A stretch of 64,000 nt of DNA from JADKAV01 sp963733395 (GTDB lineage: Bacteria > Actinomycetota > Actinomycetes > S36-B12 > UBA10799). A program made the position numbers and the translations under genes. The stretch lies in NCBI GenBank assembly GCA_963733395.1, contig CAVTCZ010000021.1, forward strand, positions 1 through 64,000, read 5' to 3'. The notes beneath the pieces were generated by a model. It made no database searches, was not told the origin of the DNA, and saw only the letters and a program-made list of their open reading frames with translations. Below, piece by piece: positions 17,974-26,586 of this stretch (positions are counted from its first letter, which is position 1; the number at the start of each line of letters is the position of its first letter).

Positions 17974-18928
17974 CCAACCGGGTCTCGCGGATCACCCGAG
18001 TCCTGCGCCGCCCCGGCGCTGAGTCTCGTGGTCGTCGTCTACGACATGCCGGTCCAGGCGATGAACACCCTCCACTCGCTGTCGCCCGGCCACCAGCGCG
18101 GAGTAGCCGACCATGACTACGAGGTTGTGGTTGTGGAGAACATGTCGGAGAACACACTGGATCCGGCAGAGGTGCACGCGCTCGGAGCGAACATGCGCTA
18201 CCTGCTGCGCGACGAGCCGGGCCAGTCACCGGCGCCGGCGATCAACGCGGGCGCCCGAGCAGCTCGGGGCCGGAGCGTGGCCCTGCTGGTCGACGGAGCG
18301 CGGATGGTCACCCCGGGGGTGGTGTCCAACATCCTGGCGGCGCAGCGGGTCGCGGGCACGCCGGTGGTCAGCGTGCCCGGCTACCACCTCGGCGAGCAGC
18401 TGCATCAGGAGGCCGTGCCGACGGGCTACACCGCCGGACAGGAGCAGGAGGCACTCGCCGAACTGGACTGGCGCGCCGACGGCTACCGGCTGTTCGACAT
18501 GGCGGTGCTCAGCGCATCGTGCCGGGAGGGCTACCTGCGTCCCATCGGCGGAGAGCAACTGCATCGCCGTGCCCGCGCCGGCTGTTCGACGCACTCGGCG
18601 GCTTCGACGAGCGCTTCATCACGCAGGGGCGGAGGCTTCGTGAACCTCGACTTCTACCGCCGGCGCAGTCGATCGCGGGACACTGATCCTGCTGCCCGGC
18701 GAGGGGACCTTCCACCAGTTCCACGGCGGTGCCACCACTGGGCGAACCTGGCGTGGACCGTGAGCGACTTGCTCGAGTCACATGCGCACCGAGTACCGTC
18801 CGCCTGCGAACCGAGGTCCACGCACCGCCGCAGCAAGCGCCCTATCCTTCTGGGCGGGATGGCCGCCACAGGCGATGCCCTTCCTGCAGCACTCCGTCGA
18901 GCGATGGATCGAAGCCAACCGCACATGA
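17970..18928 (+). CDS. GT2-like glycosyltransferase, tandem copy 1 (multiple frameshifts)
   Basis: Read across three frames, the protein is SLVVVVYDMPVQAMNTLHSL, DYEVVVVENMS, NMRYLLRDEPGQSPAP, ARAARG, LLVDGARMVTPGVV, PGYHLGEQLHQ, GESNC, FDALGGFDERF, GGGFVNLDFYRR, LILLPGEGTFHQFHGGATT and a C-terminus MRTEYRPP...MPFLQHSVERW. At least six shifts occur, near 18018, 18549, 18580, 18627, 18664 and 18735. Each step moves the frame in the same direction, as if one extra base were present each time. The start overlaps the acyltransferase stop; the stop overlaps the next copy (ATGA 18925-18928). The usual GT-A DxD position reads DGA. Corrected length is about 310 residues. Confidence 0.7.
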
Positions 18929-19847
18929 CTACCGAGATGTCCGTCGTCATCGTGGTTTACGACATGCCGCAACAGGCCCTGAACACGATCCGGTCGTTCG
19001 CCGTGCCGTACCAACTGCACGTGAGTTCCGACGACTACGAGATCATCGTGGTGGAGAACGAATCCGACCACCTGCTGGGCGAAGCGGCCGCCCTCGTCCG
19101 CCGGACCCAACGTCCGCTACTTCCTACGCGCCGAACGAGGGCCAGCTCACCGGTGCCGGCCCTGATCCACGGCATCTCGCAGGCGCGAGGCAGACCACCT
19201 CGGGAGTGGTGATCGACGGCGCGCGCATGGTCACCCCCCGGGTGCTGCACTACGCCCGCGCGGCCTTCCGCATCACCCCGCACGCCGTCGTGAACGTCCC
19301 CGGATACCACCTCGGCAGTAGCGAACAGCACCGCAATCCCGGCCACGACGAAGAGACCGACCAGCGCCTGCTGGAACACATCGACTGGATGCACGACGGC
19401 TACCGCCTCTTCGAGATCTCCGTGTTCTTCCGCGGCAGACATCAGCACGGCTACCTGCTCCCACTGATGGAGAGCAACTGCGTGTTCTTCAGCCGCGACG
19501 CGTACCACGCGATCGGGGGGTCGACAGGCGCTTCGACATGCCCGGGGGCGGGATGGTGAACCTCGACCTCTACAAGCGGCTGCGTCGAACGTCCGGCCGC
19601 CGCAGTTGTTCGTCACTGCCGGGCGAAGGCACCTTCCACCAGTTCCACGGCGGGGTCACCACGAAGGCCGACGACGGTCGGGAGGACCTGCTGGCCGATC
19701 GTTCCGCGATCAGTACCAGCGAGATCCGCGGCGAGCCCTACACGATGCCGGAACAGGCACCGACGACTGATCGGGGCGGTGCCGGGATGGGCGATGCCGG
19801 CCTGGAGTTCAGTGCCTCCTGCGCGAGTGCGGGGGCTGCTGCCATGA
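18925..19847 (+). CDS. GT2-like glycosyltransferase, tandem copy 2 (multiple frameshifts)
   Basis: This is a paralogue of the preceding gene. It reads MSVVIVVYDMPQQALNTIRS, DYEIIVVENES, PNVRYFLRA, NEGQ, SPVPALIHGISQARG, VIDGARMVTPRVL, PGYHLGSSEQH, DGYRLFEISVF, GYLLPLMESNCVFF, FDMPGGGMVNLDLYKRL, VERPAA, LPGEGTFHQFHGGVTT, RGEPYTMPEQAPT and LIGAVPGWAMP. Frame changes occur near 19103, 19125, 19145, 19195, 19515, 19580-19610 and 19775; all but the one near 19515 fit one extra base. The final TGA at 19845-19847 overlaps the start of copy 3. It has the same DGA in place of DxD. There are no membrane segments. Confidence 0.7.
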
Positions 19848-20918
19848 GACGCACCGACAGAGCCGGACCCCACCCGCGCCTCCCGCATCCCCCCGAAGAT
19901 CTCGGTCGTGGTGATCGTCTACGACATGCCGCGGCAGGCGATGAACACGCTGTACTCGCTGTCCCGGGACTACCAGCGCGACGTCGACGACGTCGCCTAC
20001 GAAGTCATCGTCGTGGAGAACCTGTCGCGGCGCAACCTGCGAGGCCCGGCAGGTGCAGGCGCTCGGACCGGAGTTCCGCTACCTCGCCCGCGAGGAGAGC
20101 GGGCGTCTCGCCGGTGTGGGCGCTCAAGCGAGGGGATCGCTGCGGCGCGCGGGGACGTCATCGGCCTGATGATCGACGGCGCCCGCATGGTCACCCCGGG
20201 TGTTCTGCGCAACGTCGCCGACGCGTTCAAGGCGTTCCCGGACGCCGTCGTCGCCACGCCCGGCTTCCACATCGGCGACGACGATCACCAGAACAGTTCG
20301 TGACCGAGGCCACGACGAGAAGCTCGAGAAGCGAGTTGCTCGCCGCGGTCCCGTGGCAGGAGAACGGGTACCTGCTGTATCGGCATCTCGACCGTGAGCG
20401 GCGCCAACCCCTACGGCTACCTGCACCCGCTGATGGAGTCCAACTGCATGTTCGCGACGCCGGGCGGCGATCGAGGAGATCGGCGGGCCGGACGAGCGCT
20501 TCGACCAGCCCGGCGGCGGCGTGGTCAATCTCGACCTGTACCGCGAACTGGTCGAGCGCCCGGCAGAGCCAGCTGGTCATCCTGCCCGGCGAGGCCACGT
20601 TCCACCAGTACCACGGCGGGGTCACCACGCGGCAGGACGACGACCGGGAGCCCGCCTGCAGGGCCGTTCCGGGACCGGTACGTCGAGGTCCGCGGCAAGC
20701 CGTTCCACGCACCGCTGCGCGAGCCCGTGCTGCTCGGCGACGGTCTCACCGTACGCGCTGCCGCTTCCTGCACTACTCGGCGCGAGAGGGCCGGATCGAT
20801 TCGAGGGGCGGATGCGACGGCCAATCCCGTGCCCGCGTGGGACGACGACCCGGTCGTGATCGACCGGACATACTCAACAACCCCGGGCAGTGCCCATCGA
20901 CCATCGACGAGGGAGACG
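19844..20918 (+). CDS. GT2-like glycosyltransferase, tandem copy 3 (multiple frameshifts; end uncertain)
   Basis: This third paralogue reads ISVVVIVYDMPRQAMNTLYS, YEVIVVENLS, VQALGPEFRYLAREES, GVSPVWAL, EGIAAARGDVIGLMIDGA, RMVTPGVLRNVADAFKAFPD, PGFHIGDDDHQ, PYGYLHPLMESNCMFAT, FDQPGGGVVNLDLYREL, LPGEATFHQYHGGVTTR and RGKPFHAPLREP. More than six shifts occur between 19905 and 20800. The C-terminal end cannot be fixed: a plausible tail (NPVPAWDDDPVVIDRTYS) runs past 20860 toward the methyltransferase start at 20921. Fusion of the two as one GT-methyltransferase protein is possible. Copies 1 and 2 end soon after the MPFL-like segment, so a separate gene is more likely. Confidence 0.65.
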
Positions 20919-20920
20919 AC

Positions 20921-21658
20921 ATGTCCATCTACCTGCCCGCTCCATCCGAGCACTTCTACCCCCGGCACCTGACCTTCAGCACCTGGGTCGACCACATCCA
21001 GTTCGGCTACGACCTCGTCGCGGCGCTGCAGCCCCGGAGCTGCTGGTGGAGTTCGGCACCCAGGCGGGCATGTGCTACTTCACGTTCTGCCAGTCGGTGC
21101 AGGAGCACGACCTCGACGACCTGTGCTACGCGGTGGACACCTGGGAGGGCGAGGAGCACACCGGGAAGTACGACGACTCCGTCTGGGAGCTGGTCTCGAC
21201 GTCAACCGGCAGAACTACCCGGGCTTCTCCTACCTCATGCGGATGTTCTTCAACGAGGCGCTCGCGAGCACTTCGCCGACGAGAGCATCGACCTGCTGCA
21301 CATCGACGGCCTGCACACCTACGAGGCGGTGCAGGAGGCTGACTTCGAACCTGGGAGCCGAAGGTGGCCCCGGGCGGGATCATCCTGTTCCACGACATCA
21401 AGGCGCGGATCAAGGACTTCGGCGTGTGGCGGTTCTGGGACGGACTTCGAGCAGCAGTCCCCGGGGACACGTTCTACTTCCAGCACGGCTTCGGCCTGGG
21501 GGTGCTGCGCAAGCCGGGCGGCGAGCCGCGACGAGGAACCGCTTGCTGACGCTACATGTTCGACGGCACCCCCGGCGAGCAGGACGACCTGCGCCGGCTT
21601 CTACGTGCACGCCGCGATGTTCCACGACTACCGGAGGCGGGCCACAGGTGGCGCCTGA
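20921..21658 (+). CDS. Class I SAM-dependent methyltransferase (Methyltransf_24-like), frameshifted
   Basis: ATG 20921 follows a GAGGGAG ribosome-binding site. The corrected protein (about 240 residues) reads FSTWVDHIQFGYDLVAALQP, LVEFGTQAGMCYFTFCQSV (SAM-binding motif I), LCYAVDTWEGEEHTGKYDD, NYPGFSYLMRMFFNEAL, SIDLLHIDGLHTYEAVQE, PGGIILFHDIKARIKDFGVW and FQHGFGLGVLRKPGG. Frames change near 21040, 21200, 21270, 21350, 21440 and 21530. Related domains are common in O-antigen and surface-glycan loci, where they methylate sugars. It follows the three GT2 copies and precedes the sulfotransferase, so capping or decoration of the same glycan is the likely role. Confidence 0.72.
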   Translation: MSIYLPAPSEHFYPRHLTFSTWVDHIQFGYDLVAALQPRSCWWSSAPRRACATSRSASRCRSTTSTTCATRWTPGRARSTPGSTTTPSGSWSRRQPAELPGLLLPHADVLQRGAREHFADESIDLLHIDGLHTYEAVQEADFEPGSRRWPRAGSSCSTTSRRGSRTSACGGSGTDFEQQSPGTRSTSSTASAWGCCASRAASRDEEPLADATCSTAPPASRTTCAGFYVHAAMFHDYRRRATGGA

Positions 21659-21677
21659 CCGGACAGTGCCGACGCGG

Positions 21678-22593
21678 ATGGGTGCGACCGTGGGCGTGGT
21701 GATCACCGGGATGCACCGCTCCGGAACGAGCATGCTCGCCAGTGGGTTGCCGGCATGGGGCTGGGCGCGGGCGATGGACCGCAACTCGACCAACCTGGGC
21801 CAACCCACGTGGGCTGTATGAGCGCCGTGACGTGGTCGAGTTCAACGATCACTGGTTGAGGGTGCTCGGGAGGGTCCTGGTGGGCACCACCCCACGTGAA
21901 GGAGCAGACCTGGCGGTCCATCGATGCGCCGCCCTCGAGGCCGATCGGCGGACTCTGGACCTCTTCCGCGCAGGCTTCGACGACTGGTACGTCAAGGACC
22001 CGCGCATCTCACTGTTGCTGCCGCTGTGGGACCGATTGACCCTGCGCGGCTTCCGGTGGTCGTCGGGCTGCGTCAGCCCCGTGACGTGGCGATGTCGCTT
22101 GCATATGCGCAATGGCACCGCCCTGCGGCGGGGGCTTGCGGTATGGCTGGCCTACAACCGCGCGTTGTTCCGGCACACATCCGGGCGCCCGTACCTGGTG
22201 ATGGATCTCGCAAGCACCATGGCCGACCCGGTGGCGGCCGCCGGCGCCCTGATCGCCTTCCTGGACGACGCCGGACTGCCTGCCAACGGCAGCCCCACGG
22301 CAATCGCCGGTTCGGTCGAGTCTGGCCTGGTGCGCCAGGACCACCAGCGGCTGGAGGGATCCGCCGAGCGCCTCGCACAGGACCTCGACAGCACCTACCA
22401 GGAGCTGTCGGCCATGCATGGCGTGCCCAACTCGGACGAACCGCACGATCTGCCCCTGCCGGACTGGGCCGGTGAGGCCCTCGACGAACTCAGCGAGTTC
22501 TGGGACATGCAGGTACGCGCTGAGATCCTGCAGTCGGAGGTGGACCAGCTACGCAATCGCCGCGGGTGGCGCAGGTTGCTCCCAGGGCGGTGA
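21678..22593 (+). CDS. Sulfotransferase family protein, frameshifted
   Basis: The N-terminus VGVVITGMHRSGTSML is the 5'-phosphosulfate-binding loop of PAPS-dependent sulfotransferases. After a shift near 21755 the frame continues LYERRDVVEFNDHWLRVLG and DDWYVKDPRISLLLPLW. Two compensating shifts (about 22055 and 22105) enclose a stretch whose natural reading is LPVVVGLRQPRDVAMSLAY, the PxxxxxLRxPxxVaxS 3'-phosphate-binding motif. The rest (LAYNRALFRHTSGRPYLVMD) is intact to 22593. A GTG at 21648 is an alternative start overlapping the methyltransferase. It would add sulfate to a glycan; the acceptor is unknown. Confidence 0.75.
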
Positions 22594-22811
22594 TTCAATG
22601 TCCTCGCTGCATCCGCTCCATTACCAACGACCCCCGCACGGTGGCGGCCCGAGCACTGTGCCGCCCGCCCGAACCGCTAGCCACTAACGCCGCTCCACCG
22701 GACGAACTGCTCGCGTGCAATCAGAGCACCCGGTCGGTGGCTCGAGGGGACCGCCGAGCCCGCACCACGTGACCGCCGCCACCGACGGTGACGCTTCAGG
22801 TGCCATACCGT
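22594..22811. other. Intergenic spacer with a possible hairpin
   Basis: No coding sequence is recognised. GTCGGTGGC at 22733-22741 is complementary to GCCACCGAC at 22778-22786 (9-bp stem, 36-base loop), which could act as a weak terminator for the GT2/sulfotransferase genes. No T-tract follows. Confidence 0.3.
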
Positions 22812-24503
22812 ATGTCAGGTGCGAGGAAACCCGTGAGCATCCAGCTGGGAGATTCACCCGGGTCAGCGACCGAGATCGTGCGTCCGGCTGCCAGTGAGGG
22901 GCGGCATCTCCGGGAATCCCTTGCCCTTTGGACCTTCGTCGGCGTCGCAGCATGCGCATTCGCGTTCTACACGCTCATCTACGGCCGTGACCTGTACATC
23001 GGCACGGACGATCTACTGCTGCTCACCGGCCGGCCGGCCGGAATAGTGGGTTCCCTCTTCGGAGCCTTCACGACGCACTGGGTCACAATCCCATTCCTCA
23101 TCGAAGCAGGCCTGATGAAGGTGTTCGGCCTGGGAAATGCCATCCCCTACGTGGCGGTCGGTACCGCGGCATGGGTGGCAGGGGCATCGCTGGTGCGAGT
23201 GATCGCACGTCAAGCAGGCGTTGGTCCGTGGACCGCCACGATCGCAGCGATCAGCGTCCTGACCTGTGCCGACATCTACCCCCAGAGGCAACCTCACTCC
23301 TTCCAGGTCGCCCTCGCGGTCGCTTTCGGTCTCGGACAAGTGGCCCTGGCGAATAGCCGCAGTTACTCAGGTGTCAGGGTCGCCATGACGATTCTGATCG
23401 GACTGCTGGGCCTCATGACATCAGCGGCGGCGGTCTCCTTCGTCGCCGCCGCGGGTCTCGTGATCTGGGTCCGAAGAGGCTTGCGGCAGGCCTTGCTCGT
23501 CGTGGTGCCACTGGCCGTGGTGTTCGTCAGTTGGTACCTGCTCTTCGGAACACGGCAGATCCAGGAACTCCCCTCGTCTGTTTGGGACGAATCCGTGGTC
23601 GACTGGCTGGCATGGATGATTGCCGGTTACAAGGCGGCGTTCATGGCGCTGGCTGGGTGGCGGGTCCTCGCTGGCGCGCTGGTTGTGGTGACGGTGGCCG
23701 GCTCAGCTGTTGCATGGCTGAGGGGTCAACCCGTGCCGCGACGCGATCTCGTCGCTCCAGCCGCACTGGCCCTGGTCGGAGTCGTGCATCTGCTGAACGC
23801 CTTCGTTATTCGCTTCTGGATCGGATCCGAAGGCGCGACTCATGGCCGATTCGTCTACGTCACCGTTCTCTCCCTGCTTCCCCAGATCGCTGTTGCGATA
23901 TCGGCACTGGCCACCGTCTGGCGACCGTTTGCCGCGCTCAGCCTGCTGCTGATTGTGGCTGTGCCGGGCAACATCGTGAGCATGCGTGGGGAACAGCAGA
24001 AGGCGGTCGCGTCAACCACCTCACAGGCCCAGCGGATCGTCTCGCTGGCGTCCTCGCCGGACCTCGATGGGGTTCCGGGCTGGGTCCGGCCGGATCCGAT
24101 TCCGAACTTCTTGAACGGCCTTGCGATGACTGACGTCGCGTTTCTTCGAGGATTGCGGGAATCCGGTCACCTCCCGCTGGATACCCCACCGCTGGACCGA
24201 TACGAGGCACAGGTCCCGGTGCGGCTCGGTTTGGCCCTCACCGCGCAATCAGTGCCCCTCGATGCCATCTGCCGCCAGTACCAGGTGCCCACGGTCATCC
24301 GGGGAACACCCGGCTACCAGTTCGGGGTCGTCGGCGCGGGCGTCGGGACCACTCAGGGCATCGAAGTTGGGCTCCCTGGGGATCCGGACAGCCTGGTGCC
24401 CTTTGGGACACAGCAGCGCTTGGTGTTCGAGGTGACACTGCCCCGGGCCTACTTGGTGCGTGCTCAAGACGGCGTGGGACCCTATACGATCTGCCGGTGG
24501 TGA
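22812..24503 (+). CDS. Polytopic membrane protein, possible GT-C type enzyme
   Basis: From ATG 22812 the protein has 563 residues (a GTG at 22788 is also in frame). A soluble N-terminal segment of about 40 residues is followed by about ten helices and a C-terminal soluble domain of about 150 residues. The first extracytoplasmic loop begins YGRDLYIGTDDLLLL, with an acidic pair (TDD) as in GT-C glycosyltransferases, and contains FGAFTTHWVTIPFLIEAG. I cannot assign it to a named family. Its position at the end of the glycan locus and the loop acidic pair suggest a lipid-linked sugar transferase or ligase. The gene is intact, unlike those just upstream. Confidence 0.65.
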   Translation: MSGARKPVSIQLGDSPGSATEIVRPAASEGRHLRESLALWTFVGVAACAFAFYTLIYGRDLYIGTDDLLLLTGRPAGIVGSLFGAFTTHWVTIPFLIEAGLMKVFGLGNAIPYVAVGTAAWVAGASLVRVIARQAGVGPWTATIAAISVLTCADIYPQRQPHSFQVALAVAFGLGQVALANSRSYSGVRVAMTILIGLLGLMTSAAAVSFVAAAGLVIWVRRGLRQALLVVVPLAVVFVSWYLLFGTRQIQELPSSVWDESVVDWLAWMIAGYKAAFMALAGWRVLAGALVVVTVAGSAVAWLRGQPVPRRDLVAPAALALVGVVHLLNAFVIRFWIGSEGATHGRFVYVTVLSLLPQIAVAISALATVWRPFAALSLLLIVAVPGNIVSMRGEQQKAVASTTSQAQRIVSLASSPDLDGVPGWVRPDPIPNFLNGLAMTDVAFLRGLRESGHLPLDTPPLDRYEAQVPVRLGLALTAQSVPLDAICRQYQVPTVIRGTPGYQFGVVGAGVGTTQGIEVGLPGDPDSLVPFGTQQRLVFEVTLPRAYLVRAQDGVGPYTICRW

Positions 24504-24547
24504 GCTGCCAGTGACCCCGTGCCTGCTTGTGCGCGCCGCCCCAGGGC

Positions 24548-25576
24548 TCACACCCGCCGCAGCGCCGCCTTCACCCCGTCGAGCACCCCCTGCTTCACGC
24601 TCGACCGGTGGTGGCTCGGGCCAGTCCGGGACACCTCGGCGCGATGCTCCAGGAACCAGTCGTAGGCCTCGCAGATCATGTCCTCGTTCGAGTACGCCGC
24701 GCTCCAACCGAGGTCCCGCTGCGCAGCGGTCGTGTCGAACCACAGGTCGCGGGCGTACATCAGCCAGTGGTAGTCGGCGAACGGGGCGAGGCCGGACTTC
24801 GAGGCCGCCTTCATGGCCGGCGCTGCCAGCCGGCTGGAGACCGACCGGACCTGCGAGCCGGTGCCGGCGTGGTCGCACAGCGCCTGCAGGGTCTGGCGCA
24901 TGGTCCCGAACCGCTCGGCGCCGATGTTGTAGGTCGCCGGGCCCGGTCGCTGCCCGGCCCGGACACAGGCGTCGGCGAGGTCGGCGGCGTGGACGAACTG
25001 GTAGCGGTTGTGGCCACCGTCGAAGACGAACACGTCGACGCCGTCGGCCACCCAGTCGAACAGGATCGCGAAGATCCCCAGCCGCCCGTGGCCCACGATG
25101 GTCCGGGGCCGGATGATGGTCACGTCCAGCCCGCGCGTGACGGCCGCACGGCACAAGAGTTCACCGTCCAACTTGGCCCGGCCGTAGGCCTCGACCGGTT
25201 TCGGCGGCGTCTGCTCGGTCACCGGGTTGGACTCCGGCACCCCGAAGACCGCCGACGAGGACGTGTAGACGACCTTGCCCACGCCGGCGTGCTCCGCGGC
25301 CCAGAGCATCGCGGCGGTGCCGCCGCTGTTGACCGACTCGAACAAGTCAGCGTCCCGGGCCAGGGGCACCTGTGCGACGTTGTGGAACACCACATCCGCC
25401 CCCTCGCACGCCGCCCGGATGGCGACCCGGTCGCGGATGTCCCCCACTGCCAGTTGCACGCCCGGCAGGTCCACCGGGCTGAGGTCGAAGTTCACGACGT
25501 CGTGACCGTCGGCCACCAGCCGCTGGCACAGCACGTTGCCGAAGTACCCGGACCCACCGGTGACCACCGCGCGCAT
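24548..25576 (-). CDS. NAD-dependent epimerase/3-beta-HSD-like SDR
   Basis: The 342-residue protein starts at ATG 25576, overlapping the upstream stop. It has MRAVVTGGSGYFGNVL at the N-terminus (GxxGxxG), VVYTSSSAVFG at the active site and YGRAK as the YxxxK motif. FVHAADLADACVRAG and the PATYNIGAERFGTMRQ segment are typical of extended SDRs near 3-beta-hydroxysteroid dehydrogenases and NSDHL. It is the last gene of a four-gene minus-strand operon with a second SDR and a GMC oxidoreductase. The substrate is unknown; alternating oxidations of one small cyclic or sugar substrate are plausible. Confidence 0.8.
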   Translation of the reverse strand: MRAVVTGGSGYFGNVLCQRLVADGHDVVNFDLSPVDLPGVQLAVGDIRDRVAIRAACEGADVVFHNVAQVPLARDADLFESVNSGGTAAMLWAAEHAGVGKVVYTSSSAVFGVPESNPVTEQTPPKPVEAYGRAKLDGELLCRAAVTRGLDVTIIRPRTIVGHGRLGIFAILFDWVADGVDVFVFDGGHNRYQFVHAADLADACVRAGQRPGPATYNIGAERFGTMRQTLQALCDHAGTGSQVRSVSSRLAAPAMKAASKSGLAPFADYHWLMYARDLWFDTTAAQRDLGWSAAYSNEDMICEAYDWFLEHRAEVSRTGPSHHRSSVKQGVLDGVKAALRRV

Positions 25577-26586
25577 CAGACGTCCTGCCCGTGTTCCAGC
25601 CCCCATCGGTAGCTGCGGCGCATCCCCGCGACGAGGTCGGTGGCGGGCTCGAACCCGAGGTCGCGGACCGCGCCGGCCACCGAACAGGCGATCGTCTTGT
25701 CCAGCTCCCCGGCCACGTGGATCTCCTGCTGGTAGCGGCCGGTGCGCTGCAGCGCCGCGTCGACCCGGTACGCCACTCGCCCGGCCAGGGCAGGAAGGCG
25801 CATCTCGCCCTGCGTGACGGGCAACCCTTCGAGCCGGGCGGCCTCCCGGACCGCATCCAGGACCTGCGTCATGGCGTAGGGCTGCGCGTCGGCGATCCAA
25901 TACGCGGGCACACCGTCGATCGGCGCGGACAGCGCCAACCACGCGGCACGGGCCAGGTGGTCGACGTCCACCATCGAGCGGCGGTTGCTGCCGTCGCCGA
26001 TCAACGGGAACCGGCCCGAGCGCACCGTCTTCAGGAATCGCGCCTGCCGTTCGGGCTGGAACCGCCCGTAGAACCAGGGCGGTCGCAGGATGACCCCGGG
26101 CACACCGGCCTCCTGCAGCGCCGCAGTCACGACCACCTCGGCGCGCATCTTGGACCGTCCGTAGCCCAGGTACGGGTTGAACGGCTCGTTGTCGCGGAAG
26201 CTCTCGTCCGGGCTGGGATTCGTCCCGATGGCGGAGTTGCTGGACAGGTGCACGAACCGCGTGAGCCCCGCACCCAGGGCTGCCTGCAGGACGTGCCGGG
26301 TGCCGTCCACGTTGATGCTGTCGAAGTCGGCCACCCGCCGTGGGTGGATGACCCCGGCGGCATGGACGACCTGGCAGGCCGAGACCCCCTCGAAGACGTC
26401 TGCGACGGCACCCGCGTCGGTCAGATCCGCCACGAACACCCGCGCTGCCGGCAGGGCCGCGGCCACCACCGGCACATCGGCCGGGGTACGGACCACGACC
26501 CGGACATCGGCCTGATCCTGACCGGCGAGCAGGTCCAGGAAGGCCCGGCCGAACCAACCGGCGGCACCGGTCACCACAAGCGTCAT
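25576..26586 (-). CDS. NAD-dependent epimerase/dehydratase (extended SDR)
   Basis: The 336-residue protein starts at ATG 26586, whose bases overlap the GMC oxidoreductase stop, and its own stop overlaps the next SDR start. Motifs are LVVTGAAGWFGRAFL, VVHAAGVIHP, HLSSNSAIG, and YGRSK (YxxxK). RFPLIGDGSNRRSMVDVDHL is a substrate-side loop frequent in sugar and terpenoid SDRs. It is about as long as its downstream neighbour but clearly divergent from it. Tight overlaps mean these enzymes are made together. Function beyond redox chemistry on a hydroxyl or keto group cannot be stated. Confidence 0.8.
   Translation of the reverse strand: MTLVVTGAAGWFGRAFLDLLAGQDQADVRVVVRTPADVPVVAAALPAARVFVADLTDAGAVADVFEGVSACQVVHAAGVIHPRRVADFDSINVDGTRHVLQAALGAGLTRFVHLSSNSAIGTNPSPDESFRDNEPFNPYLGYGRSKMRAEVVVTAALQEAGVPGVILRPPWFYGRFQPERQARFLKTVRSGRFPLIGDGSNRRSMVDVDHLARAAWLALSAPIDGVPAYWIADAQPYAMTQVLDAVREAARLEGLPVTQGEMRLPALAGRVAYRVDAALQRTGRYQQEIHVAGELDKTIACSVAGAVRDLGFEPATDLVAGMRRSYRWGLEHGQDV

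Noticed and set aside
17970..22593. Phase-variable or programmed-frameshift gene cassette
   Set aside because: More than twenty shifts per 4 kb, outside long simple repeats and almost all in one direction, fit sequencing insertions better. Essential dnaN shows the same kind of shift.
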